Both the position numbers and the translations under genes were made by a program. The notes under the pieces are model-generated. The model had not been told where the DNA came from and did not search any database. It was given only the letters and a program-made list of their open reading frames with translations. From NCBI RefSeq assembly GCF_014647875.1, contig NZ_BMQA01000014.1, forward strand, positions 114,002 to 178,001: DNA of 64,000 nt. Direction: 5' to 3'. The stretch's first letter is position 1. Every line of letters begins with the position of its first letter. Origin of the DNA: Streptomyces brasiliensis. GTDB taxonomy: Bacteria; Actinomycetota; Actinomycetes; Streptomycetales; Streptomycetaceae. This document shows, one piece after another, positions 16,423 to 24,048 of the stretch.

Positions 16423-16790
16423 TCCTGCACATCGACGAATCCTGGATCCTGGAGGTCGCGGAGCGGGCCGGCCACCGGGACCCTGGCGTCGACGACTACG
16501 GCGTGCCCGTCGCCGCCGTTGCCCGCCACCGTGGCGAGCTCCTCGACACGCCCGTCTATGACGGCCCCTACGCGCGAGCGGCTGCTCTTGTCCACAGCCT
16601 GGGCCGCTGCCGCTGGCTCGCGCGTTCCAATCTGACCGTGGCCTGCACAGTCGCTGTCATGTACCTCGAAGCCAGCAACATCCCCGTCAGCCCGACCCGC
16701 GAACAGCTCACCGCGCTTGCCCACGAGCTGTACACCCCGCGCTGTACGGCCGTCCGGATCGCCGAGATGCTGCGCACCTGGAAACCCTGA
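16419..16790 (+). CDS. Fic/Doc-like toxin
   Basis: 123 aa. MILHIDESWILEVAERAG, then DYGVPVAAVARHRGELLD, ARAAALVHSLGRCRWLARSN and LTVACTVAVMYLEASNIPV, follows the pattern of small actinobacterial Doc-like proteins. The canonical Fic motif HPFxxGNKR is reduced here to the region RCRWLARSNLT; whether AMP/phosphate transfer is retained is unclear. It would act on translation if like phage P1 Doc. Coupled to the antitoxin by a 4-base overlap. Confidence 0.7.
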   Translation: MILHIDESWILEVAERAGHRDPGVDDYGVPVAAVARHRGELLDTPVYDGPYARAAALVHSLGRCRWLARSNLTVACTVAVMYLEASNIPVSPTREQLTALAHELYTPRCTAVRIAEMLRTWKP

Positions 16791-17023
16791 CCCAGCGGCA
16801 CGGCACGCACGACCCCGAACGCCGTGCGATCCACGACCGGCGGCAGCAGGTCGGCCAGGGCCTCGACGGAACCGGCACCGAGAAGGTGACGCTGCCCGAC
16901 GCGCCGTGGGGTGTGCGCGAGCGCACAGTCGACCGTCGCGGTGTTCCGTATGAGCAGATCCGTGTCTTCCCCGGAATCCAGCACCTGCAAGAGGCTCTGT
17001 TGCCCGGGTCTGACGCCGCCTGA
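16781..17023 (+). other. open frame with coding-like bias, unassigned
   Basis: 80 codons in one frame without a start codon at the beginning (THDPERRAIHDRRQQVGQGL, later VDRRGVPYEQIRVFPGIQHL) have coding-like composition. It is probably the tail of a lost gene truncated by the toxin-antitoxin module. I do not recognise the family. Confidence 0.35.
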
Positions 17024-17109
17024 CCGGTCCCGACGCCGCCAGGCGCGGGGCCTGCCGCACCCCAGTCGGGGCACCCGGATGCGGCCCAGCACGACCTCGA
17101 GCTGCGGGG

Positions 17110-17633
17110 AATCCCCGCGCTGCCCGGCCGTGATCACGATGGACTTGGGCTTCTGCCTCTGTTCGACGGCCAGGTGCAGCACGCCGACGCCATTGCTGAG
17201 GCGATCGGGGACCGCCGTCTGACGGCCATCGTGTGCGCCCACGCCCACAACGACCACATCGACGCGGCGCCTGCCCTGGCCGACCGCACGGGCGCCACGA
17301 TCTGGCTGCATCGTGACGCCCATCTGGCCGACGGCCAGGTCATCGAGGCGGCCGCTGTCGACCTCACGGGGCTGCAGACCCCGGGCCACGCGTCGGGTCG
17401 GTCTGCCACTACGACCTGCCCTGGCCGCGGTCTTCACCAGCGACACCCTCTTCCAGGGCGGACCCGGCGCGACCGGGCGCTCGTACTCCCACTTCCCGAC
17501 GGTCACCGACTCCTTCCGCGACCGCCTGCTCGGCCTCCCACCGGAGACGAGGGTCCTCACGGGTCACGGCGATCCGACCATGGTGGGTGCGGAGGCCGCT
17601 CATCTGGACGAGTGGATCACCCTAGGGCACTGA
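17110..17633 (+). pseudogene. MBL-fold metallo-hydrolase, frameshifted with internal deletion
   Basis: The first piece contains AIAEAIGDRRLTAIVCAHAH and NDHIDAAPALADRTGATIWL, including the metal motif HAHNDH. After HRDAHLADGQVI, roughly 15-20 residues seen in relatives are missing. Near 17400 the frame shifts, and the C-terminal piece reads LAAVFTSDTLFQGGPGATGR, YSHFPTVTDSFRDRLLGLPP and VLTGHGDPTMVG. The N-terminus is also missing. All three defects point to an inactive gene. Confidence 0.75.
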
Positions 17634-17668
17634 GCCCTGACGGGTTCCGCCGTCGGACGCCGCCGTAC

Positions 17669-18925
17669 TCAGAGCACGCCCACCAGCACGATGACCAGGG
17701 CGGGCAGTGCGATGAAGACGGTGCCGAGGTAGACGGCGAGGACCCACCGGTGCGCGGAGGCGATGCGGGCGAGGTTCTCGGCGCAGAACAGCGGCACGGG
17801 GCGCAGGAGCGGTATCACGTAGATCACGACGATCGCGAAGAGGTTGTAGATCAGATGCACGAAGGCTGCCTGCAGGCCGATCTTCGCGTCCTGTCCGACG
17901 CCTGCGAACGCCGCGAAGACCACCGTGAACGTTGTGCCGAGGTTGGAGCCGACGACGACCGGATACACCTGCGCCGGTGTCAGGATGCCTGCTCCGGCGA
18001 AGGGGACCAGCACGGACGTGGTGATGGTCGAGGACTGGGTGACGACGGTTACTCCCATGCCTGACGCCATGGCGAGGTAGGCGTTGCGGCCGACGGCCTT
18101 GATCAGAATGTCGCGGGCCCTGCCGACCATGAGCAGTTTGAGCAGCTTTCCCAGGTAGCGGACGGCGACCAGGATCAGCGCGGCGCCGATCACGATGGTG
18201 AACAGCGGACCGAGCGTGCTGCTGACGTGCGAGGTCGCGTGGATCACTCCGTGTTCCACCGGTCTGGTGGCCGCCCGGATGAAGTTGAAGTGGGCCGGGT
18301 TCGGCAGCCAGTCCGTGCCGTACAGCGCATTGGTCAACATCCCGCTGATGTGTTTCAGCGGATGCCAGATCAGCTCAATCGGGAAGAAGATCAGCAGCGC
18401 GAGCCAGTTGTAGAAGTCATGGACGGTCGAGGCGCCCAGCGCCCTGCGGAACTCTGTGCGGTCGCCGATGAAGGTCAGCGCGACCAGGCTCGTCGTCACG
18501 GTGGTGCCGACGTTCGCGCCCAGAATGATGGGGATCGCGCCCTGGATGGGCAACGCGCCCGACCCCACGGCGGTGACAGCGATGGCCGTCGTCGTGGTCG
18601 ACGACTGGATCAGGACCGTACCGAGAACGCCGACGCTCAGCCCGACCCACGGGTGCGCGGCGAAGGCGAACATGGTGTGCGCCGCGTCGCTGCCCAGCCC
18701 CGCAAAGCCGCGACTGATGATGCTCACGGCACAGATCAGCAGGTAGATCAGCCCAGCGACACCGCACCAGCCGAGGGCTTTGGTCCATGCGGGGAGCTGG
18801 ATGGCTCCGGCGCCGCTCTCGGCCGCAGGGGCCGTGAGCGCCGAGCCGGAGGAAGGGGTTCGCCCGGAGACGTCACCCTTTTTGTGGCTGTTGTCCGGCC
18901 CGCTGTCGGATGTGGCTTCCGCCAT
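17669..18925 (-). CDS. Na/Pi cotransporter family protein
   Basis: 418 aa, polytopic membrane protein. It contains the two inverted-repeat signatures of the type II Na/phosphate family: LIQSSTTTTAIAVTAV with GANVGTTVTTSLVAL in the first half, and VVTQSSTITTSVLVPF with GSNLGTTFTVVFAAF in the second. A hydrophilic N-terminal tail of about 45 residues precedes the first membrane segment. It imports phosphate or a related anion with sodium. No RBS stands out upstream of the ATG and there is no operon partner. Confidence 0.88.
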   Translation of the reverse strand: MAEATSDSGPDNSHKKGDVSGRTPSSGSALTAPAAESGAGAIQLPAWTKALGWCGVAGLIYLLICAVSIISRGFAGLGSDAAHTMFAFAAHPWVGLSVGVLGTVLIQSSTTTTAIAVTAVGSGALPIQGAIPIILGANVGTTVTTSLVALTFIGDRTEFRRALGASTVHDFYNWLALLIFFPIELIWHPLKHISGMLTNALYGTDWLPNPAHFNFIRAATRPVEHGVIHATSHVSSTLGPLFTIVIGAALILVAVRYLGKLLKLLMVGRARDILIKAVGRNAYLAMASGMGVTVVTQSSTITTSVLVPFAGAGILTPAQVYPVVVGSNLGTTFTVVFAAFAGVGQDAKIGLQAAFVHLIYNLFAIVVIYVIPLLRPVPLFCAENLARIASAHRWVLAVYLGTVFIALPALVIVLVGVL

Positions 18926-19029
18926 GAACCAAGGCTAAGAGCTCCTGACGAGGGGCGCGCGTGGCTGAGCGCCGTACGTGTGCAACGGACGGCTGGTGCC
19001 GTCAGCGACTGCGGTTTCTCCTGGCCCGA

Positions 19030-19330
19030 CGCCAGGTGGCCGTGGTCGGGCTCGCCGGCCGGGGCCCCCTTTGCGGGCCCCCGCCGCATGTTGGTGGGCC
19101 CACACGATCGTGGAGTCCACCGACACCGCCCAAGCCAGGTCCTCGTCGGCGTCCGCCTGGGCCGTCAGCGCGGTGAACCACCCGCTCCCACGTGCCGTCG
19201 ACGGCCCACATCCGCAGCCGGTTGTAGACGCCCCGACAGTTTCCGTACTTCTCCGGCAGGTGCACCCACTGCGTTCCGGTCCGGAACTTGAAAGCGATCG
19301 CGTCGATCACCTCCCGGTGATACGTCCTAG
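19030..19330 (-). pseudogene. IS5-family transposase fragment, frameshifted
   Basis: One frame gives YHREVIDAIAFKFRTGTQWV, HLPEKYGNCRGVYNRLRMWA, VDGTWERV. After a shift it continues FTALTAQADADEDLAWAVSV, DSTIVWAHQHAAGARKG. This is the middle of an IS5-family DDE transposase, including the first catalytic Asp of SVDST. Both ends are missing. Confidence 0.75.
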
Positions 19331-19512
19331 TCGTCCTCGCCGAAGCCGTACCGGATGTTCTCCTGCTTGCAGGACGGGCAGACGATGTAGGCGTGTGAGT
19401 TGCTGCCATCTTCATAGGGGAGGTAGCTCGTTCCACCCGAGAGCGCCGACTGACACCAGCGACAGGTGCGACCGCCGCCGCTCTTGCCACGATTCGGCGG
19501 GTCAACGAGCAT
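19327..19512 (-). CDS. small zinc-ribbon protein
   Basis: 61 aa with two Cys pairs, TCRWCQSALSGG and YIVCPSCKQENIRYGFGEDD, that would form a zinc ribbon. GAAGGCGG precedes the ATG at suitable distance. Composition and the clean C-terminus suggest a real gene, although it abuts transposase debris. Function unknown. Confidence 0.55.
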   Translation of the reverse strand: MLVDPPNRGKSGGGRTCRWCQSALSGGTSYLPYEDGSNSHAYIVCPSCKQENIRYGFGEDD

Positions 19513-19662
19513 GCCGCCTTCATCGCTGGGGAAGGCCGGTGGAAGAGAGGGTGAGAGACGGATCCGAGCCCGGCTTCGCAGGGCGGCGCTGCTGAACAGG
19601 CCCAGGCGACCACGCTGTTGAGGCGTACGACCGGCTCGGTGCCATTGTCAGATCCGGTCAGC

Positions 19663-19850
19663 CCTCGGAGTGCTCTCGATGAGTGACGACGTCCAACTTC
19701 GCCTGGGTGACGCGGTTCTCTTTCGCTACGTGCCCGCATCCTCCGAGGCTGGGCGGGCACGTGCGGGAGGTGTTGCGGGGGTCCACCGGGATCACGCGGC
19801 GACCGGCACTCTCAGCCTTGTTCGCCAGGATCACCAGGAACTTTCCTCGG
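19663..19850 (-). pseudogene. TnpB-type C-terminal fragment
   Basis: KFLVILANKAESAGRRVIPV, then DPRNTSRTCP and GGCGHVAKENRVTQAK, resembles the C-terminal RuvC/zinc-finger part of IS605-family TnpB. The zinc finger is disrupted and the last catalytic segment is lost. It is distinct from the intact TnpB at 20895. Confidence 0.6.
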
Positions 19851-19982
19851 CTGTCTGGGACACGCGATCTTGGCATGCCCGCACCGGGCGCGCACAGCGG
19901 TGGAGAGCGTCCCCCGAGCGTCCGGAAGTCGCCGATGGAGGCGGCCGGAGGGTGATCGGCGCGCGGAGGCATACTCGGCGGC

Positions 19983-20609
19983 ATGACCCTTAACAGCGCC
20001 CACAGAGCCCTGACCGTACCCGCCGCCCCCGACACGGCCGCTTGCGCCGCCGCTCTCGAAGTCGCCACTGCCTACTGCTCCCCCGCGCTGCTGAACCACT
20101 CGGTGCGGTCCTACGTGTGGGCCTCCGCGTATGCCGCGCAGCGCGGCATCGAGCACGACGCCGAGCTGCTGTACGTGTCCGCGCTGCTCCACGACATCGG
20201 CCTGGTGGCAGAGTTCGACAGCCACACGATCGACTTCGACGTGGCCGGCGGGCACGTGGCCTGGGTGTTCGCGGCGGGTGCCGGGTGGCCGACGGAGCGC
20301 CGACAGCGGCTGTCGGAGGTCATCGTCCGGCACATGTGGGACGCGGTGGACGTGCGGGAGGACCCGGAGGGCCACCTGCTGGAGCGGGCCACCGGCGTGG
20401 ACATCTCGGGGCGGAACCTGGACGATTTCACCGCCGGATTCCAGGCGAAGGTGCTGGCACGCTACCCGCGCGCGGGACTCTCAGACGAGTTCCTGGCCTG
20501 CTTCCACGACCAGGCCGCCCGCAAGCCGCAAAGCTCACCGGCCGCGTCCGTCCAGGGTGGCCTCGCCGAGCGCGTCCGGGCGAACCCGCTGGACCGCCCC
20601 GTCGACTGA
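19983..20609 (+). CDS. HD-domain protein (cyanamide-hydratase-like)
   Basis: 208 aa. The metal-binding HD pattern is visible: NHSVRSYVWA (His39), LLYVSALLHDIGL (His70-Asp71) and later acidic/His positions in GGHVAWVFAAGAGWP and VIVRHMWDAVDV. Similar proteins are metal-dependent phosphohydrolases or hydratases. A GGAGG lies about 15 bases before the ATG. It stands alone between transposase fragments but is intact. Confidence 0.8.
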   Translation: MTLNSAHRALTVPAAPDTAACAAALEVATAYCSPALLNHSVRSYVWASAYAAQRGIEHDAELLYVSALLHDIGLVAEFDSHTIDFDVAGGHVAWVFAAGAGWPTERRQRLSEVIVRHMWDAVDVREDPEGHLLERATGVDISGRNLDDFTAGFQAKVLARYPRAGLSDEFLACFHDQAARKPQSSPAASVQGGLAERVRANPLDRPVD

Positions 20610-20689
20610 CCCGCCGGACGCAGTCCGGCAGCTACGGCCGAGATCGCAGGTCCGTTCAGCCCCCTCTGCGGCGTTGCCGTCGATCGCCG

Positions 20690-20847
20690 ACGTTCCGAGT
20701 CGACTGTCTGGGCGGAGCCAGAGTCGGATGGCGGCGAGCGTGAGGGTGCCGTGGAAGATCTAGGCCCTCTTGTCGTACCTGGTGGCCACGGCGCGGGAGT
20801 TCTTGAGGGCGTTGATCGTCGTCCGCTCGACTTCGTTCCTTCTTTTT
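20690..20847 (-). pseudogene. IS5-family transposase, C-terminal piece (interrupted by IS605-type element)
   Basis: Minus-strand codons KRRNEVERTTINALKNSRAV, ATRYDKRA, stop, IFHGTLTLAAIRLWLRP are the C-terminal end of an IS5-family transposase; an in-frame stop replaces the usual Tyr. The matching N-terminal part lies at 22770-23520, on the far side of the IS605-type insertion. Confidence 0.75.
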
Positions 20848-20895
20848 TGAAGTGCTCTCCTCCCCTCGGCAAGCCTCGGGAAGGAGATTCCTACC
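20840..20895 (-). ncRNA. predicted omega RNA 3' region and guide
   Basis: By analogy with characterised TnpB systems, the RNA would run from the 3' part of tnpB through the right-end hairpin (about 20855-20885) and end in a guide copied from the flank, here beginning AAAAGAAGGAACG from the interrupted IS5 transposase. Only the end of this RNA can be placed; its 5' boundary is not visible. Confidence 0.45.
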
Positions 20896-22208
20896 TACCT
20901 TGCGGTGGCGGGCTTGACGCCACGAGTGCGCCTGACGACTGCCCTCCCGGCAGCCGGGATGAGCGCGAGGCTCATCCGGTACAGGTGCAAGACGTTCCGG
21001 GCCGCGTTCCAGTCGGCGTTCGCCGACCAGCCGCAGTCGGGGTTCTTGCACACGAACGTGGCCTGGTTCTCCCGGCTGCCCGGCGTGGTGAACCCGCAGG
21101 CTGAGCAGCGCTGGGAGGTGCCGGGGGCGGGAACCTTGACCAGGGTCCCGCCGTAGCGGGCGGTCTTGTACGCAAGCATCGTTACGGTCCGGCCCCATGC
21201 CTCCTGGCTGATGCTGCGGTTCAGGCCCGCCTTCTGCTTGACGTTCTTCCCCGGCTCCTCGATGGTGCCCTTGGCGCTCCTGACCATGTTCGTGATGGCC
21301 AGGTCTTCCACCACGATCACACTGTACTTCGCCGCGATCTCGGTGGTGGTCTGGTGCTGCCAGTCCTGGTGCCTGCGCTTGGCTCTCGCACGAAGCCCTT
21401 GGATCTGGTCATAGGTGGCCCGCAGGCGGTTCGAGGTGCGCTCTCCCCGCTTGCGGAAACTCTTGCGGTGCGCGGCCCGCCGCTCCAGTCGGAGCAGCTT
21501 GGCCTGCTCGCCCTCGGTCAGCCATGCATTCGGCTTGTCCTTGGACGACTTCCACTCAGCGTGGTCCTTGGTGTCCCCGTCGGACAGGGCGAGGGGAACG
21601 GTGACGCCCACGTCGATGCCGACCTCGGGCCCGGCGTGAGGCTCAAAGACAGGTGCAAGGGTCTGGACGCGGAAGGCGATGTGCCAGCCGAGCGCGTCCT
21701 TGACCAGGCGGGCGCCGGTGATGCGGTTGTCCTTGTTGGCGCGCTTGCCCACGGGCAGGTTCTTGGTCCAGCGGAACCTGACCCGGCCCACCCTGGGAAT
21801 GTTGACCATGCCCCATCGGCGGTGCACGCGGGTGATGTTCAGGTCCCGGCCCTGTGGGATGTCCACCGACATCGCCGTGCGGAAGCGGGCCTTGAAGCTC
21901 GGCTCGTCGGCCCGGCCCTCCCAGCAGTTCTTCCACGCCTGGAAGTACGTCTTCAGCACCGCCTGCGCGGCCTGGGCGGGAAGCACGGCGAGCCAGTCGA
22001 TCTCCTTGCGGGCCTGCCGTATCGCAGCGTCGGCGGCAGCCAGCGAACGCTTGTCCTTGGGGAGCATCGTCCACCAGTCGTGCAGCAGGTTCCACATCGT
22101 GCGGGCCGCGTGCGCCTGGTCATCCATGAGCCGGACCTCGGCAGGACCCAGCGCCATCCGGGCACGATGTCCGAACTGCCGTTTGTTCCATGCGAGTTCA
22201 CCACTCAT
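20895..22208 (-). CDS. tnpB: TnpB, RNA-guided nuclease of IS605-type element
   Basis: 437 aa. The RuvC catalytic triad is complete: Asp199 in EVGIDVGVTV, Glu301 in VIVVEDLAI, Asp399 in NADWNAARN. The zinc finger has Cys368, 371, 387 and 392 (CSACGF and CKNPDCGW). TnpB proteins use an omega RNA made from the element's right end to cut DNA next to the target motif, which helps keep the element in place. ATG 22208 is chosen because residues upstream are only the reverse strand of tnpA; tnpA starts 25 bases away in the opposite direction. Confidence 0.9.
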   Translation of the reverse strand: MSGELAWNKRQFGHRARMALGPAEVRLMDDQAHAARTMWNLLHDWWTMLPKDKRSLAAADAAIRQARKEIDWLAVLPAQAAQAVLKTYFQAWKNCWEGRADEPSFKARFRTAMSVDIPQGRDLNITRVHRRWGMVNIPRVGRVRFRWTKNLPVGKRANKDNRITGARLVKDALGWHIAFRVQTLAPVFEPHAGPEVGIDVGVTVPLALSDGDTKDHAEWKSSKDKPNAWLTEGEQAKLLRLERRAAHRKSFRKRGERTSNRLRATYDQIQGLRARAKRRHQDWQHQTTTEIAAKYSVIVVEDLAITNMVRSAKGTIEEPGKNVKQKAGLNRSISQEAWGRTVTMLAYKTARYGGTLVKVPAPGTSQRCSACGFTTPGSRENQATFVCKNPDCGWSANADWNAARNVLHLYRMSLALIPAAGRAVVRRTRGVKPATAR

Positions 22209-22232
22209 TGCGATCACTGTACCATTCGGTTT

Positions 22233-22661
22233 ATGTCGCCACGCTGGAATCCAGACCCCGATGTACGCAGGGGTCGTCACGTCGTCTGCAACCTTCACGT
22301 TCACTTGGTTTTCGTCACCAAGTACCGGCGTAAGGCGTTCACGGGCGAGATGCTGACGCGCTGCGAGGAGATCATGCGCGAGGTCTGCGCGGACTTCGAG
22401 GCGGAGCTGAAGCAGTTCAACGGTGAGGAGGACCACGTGCACCTGTTGGTGCACTATCCGCCGAAGGTTCAGCTTTCCAAGCTGGTCAACAGCCTTAAGG
22501 GGGTCTCGGCGCGGTTGCTGCGCAAGGAGTACGACGCGCACGTCCGCCGGTATCTGTGGGGCGGACACTTCTGGTCCGGCTCGTACTTCGCCGGCTCATG
22601 CGGCGGGTCACCGCTGACCGTTGTACGCCAGTACATCGAGAACCAGCAGCGCCCCGTGTGA
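22233..22661 (+). CDS. tnpA: TnpA, Y1 (HUH) transposase of IS605-type element
   Basis: 142 aa. It contains LHVHLVFVTKYRRKAFTGEM, the HUH metal motif in EEDHVHLLVHYPP (His68, His70), and the catalytic tyrosine in VVRQYIENQQ (Tyr134). It catalyses single-strand excision and insertion of the element. The gene is full length, so the element may still be mobile. Confidence 0.9.
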   Translation: MSPRWNPDPDVRRGRHVVCNLHVHLVFVTKYRRKAFTGEMLTRCEEIMREVCADFEAELKQFNGEEDHVHLLVHYPPKVQLSKLVNSLKGVSARLLRKEYDAHVRRYLWGGHFWSGSYFAGSCGGSPLTVVRQYIENQQRPV

Positions 22662-22769
22662 CCTCGCCGGGGACAGCAGTGCAGATCCACGCCCACAGCT
22701 GAGGTCAGAGCAGTTTTGAGATGCGCTTCACCTCCCCCGTAAACAGGGGAGCACTGCGCAAGATCAGAG

Positions 22770-23520
22770 GTAGATCGTGGTGTCGAACCTGGTGGGCCGT
22801 CCGCCTTTGCTGCCCCGGTTCCGGCGGTTGGCCCGCTGGTTTTTCGGTTCGGGAACGGTGTGCTTGATCTGGCGTCGGCGCAGGCAGCGGCAGTTGCGGC
22901 GAGAGCAATACGCCTTGTCGCCGCCAAGGTGGTCCGGGCGGGTGCGCGGGCGTCCACCGTCTCGTCGGCCACCGCGGATGCGTCGCCGCATTGGCCCGGC
23001 GTGATCAGCAGGGCCAGGGGGCGGCATCCGCCTTCTCCGACGAGTGGTTCTTGCTGGTGAGGCCACCCCGGGAGCATCCGAGTCCCTCGTCGGGGCGGTG
23101 GTTGCGGGGCGTTGTTCTTTTCCCCGGCACCCGCGGGCGTCGATTGCGGACCCCGGCGGCGTGCTGGTGGGCCCCGCAGGAGGTGGAGTCCACGCTCACC
23201 ATCGGCTCACCATCGACCAGGCGATGCGGCCCTGGCGTCGGCGTCGGTCAGGACGGCCGCGAAGGCCTTGTCCCATGTGCCGTCCGCCGGCCAGCGTCTG
23301 TGCCGCTCGTATGCGGTCCTCCAGAGGCCGAAACGCCAGGTAGATCGAGCCATGGCACCCGTGTGCGCTGCCGGTACAGGATCCCGTCGATGATCCTGCG
23401 ATGGCTCGCCCAACGGCCGCCCCGCTCGCTGGACTTCGGCAGATGCGGCTTCAGCCGGGCCCACTCCTCGTTCGTGAGATCTCCCTGCTCCAGCAGGCAC
23501 GGCCACGGAGACGTCGGACG
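22770..23520 (-). pseudogene. IS5-family transposase, N-terminal and central piece
   Basis: Read on the minus strand in several frames: DLTNEEWARLKPHLPKSSER, HRRIIDGILYRQRTRVPW, then WPADGTWDKAFAAVLTDADA, SVDSTSCGAHQHAAGVR, SRGGLTSKNH, EGGCRPLALLITPGQCGD, RTRPDHLGGDKAYCSRRNCR and SKGGRPTRFDTTIY. At least three frameshifts break it; the next residues (KRRNEVER) are found at 20847 beyond the IS605-type insertion. Confidence 0.78.
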
Positions 23521-23960
23521 CCGCTGCTCTGCCACGGGACGTGCACCGCCAGTAGCCACTCAAAGCATCCGTCCGGCGCCCGCGCAGCCGTGCCTTCGAT
23601 CCGGGAGGACCGGGCTCGCGGCCACCGCCAACCGTTCGAACGCCCTCTCGGGCCGCGGCCCGAGAGGGTTCCCTACACCGGAATCGGAGCCCTCCGGCCG
23701 CCCGCCCCGCCCTTCCAAACAGGCCGGCACCGGCAGCGAGCCGCCCGAGTGCGGGTGGACCGTCCCGTTCCGGTGGCCGTGCTGTGTACGTTTCCGGCCG
23801 CCGTGCCGATCGCTCCGCTCAGCGCCGAGGCCCCGGGATGGCTGATCGCGTCAGCCATGTTCGGCGCCGGTATCGCGGGCGATGTCTCCGGCGTGCGATG
23901 CCGGCCGGGGCCCGTCTGCGCCGGTTCGTACTCGGGAGGCCCTTGTGCTGTTTCCCGGTG
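23521..23960. other. gene-free stretch with palindrome
   Basis: No supported gene. A 26-base perfect palindrome lies at 23643-23668 (CCCTCTCGGGCCG and its complement), able to form a strong hairpin. Confidence 0.5.
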
Positions 23961-23990
23961 CCCGGCCCGGCTCAACAGTGCCGGGCCGGG
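23961..23990 (-). terminator. terminator of MarR-MFS operon
   Basis: CCCGGCCCGG (23961-23970) and CCGGGCCGGG (23981-23990) form a perfect 10-bp stem with a 10-base loop, 58 bases beyond the MFS stop codon. Confidence 0.65.
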
Positions 23991-24048
23991 CGGGCTCAGG
24001 TCGGGGTAGTGGCCGGTCAGCTCAGGGGGGCGACGGCAGAGACGGTGG

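Larger units (their letters stand above)
20848..22769. mobile_element. IS605-type element (tnpA + tnpB) inserted in an IS5 pseudogene
   Basis: About 1.9 kb with divergent tnpA and tnpB. Both flanks belong to one broken IS5 transposase, so the ends can be deduced. On the tnpB strand the left flank ends GATCTAC (22772) and the right flank resumes AAAAGAAGG (20846). Subterminal hairpins are visible: left end CTCCCC...GGGGAG around 22733-22752, right end an imperfect stem TCTCCT...AGGAGA around 20855-20885. IS200/IS605 elements insert 3' of a short target motif without target duplication, which fits. End positions are uncertain by a few bases. Confidence 0.75.

Noticed and set aside
23643..23668. 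Palindrome considered as an attachment site or replication signal
   Set aside because: A single GC-rich perfect palindrome without recombinase gene or repeat partner; better seen as a hairpin.
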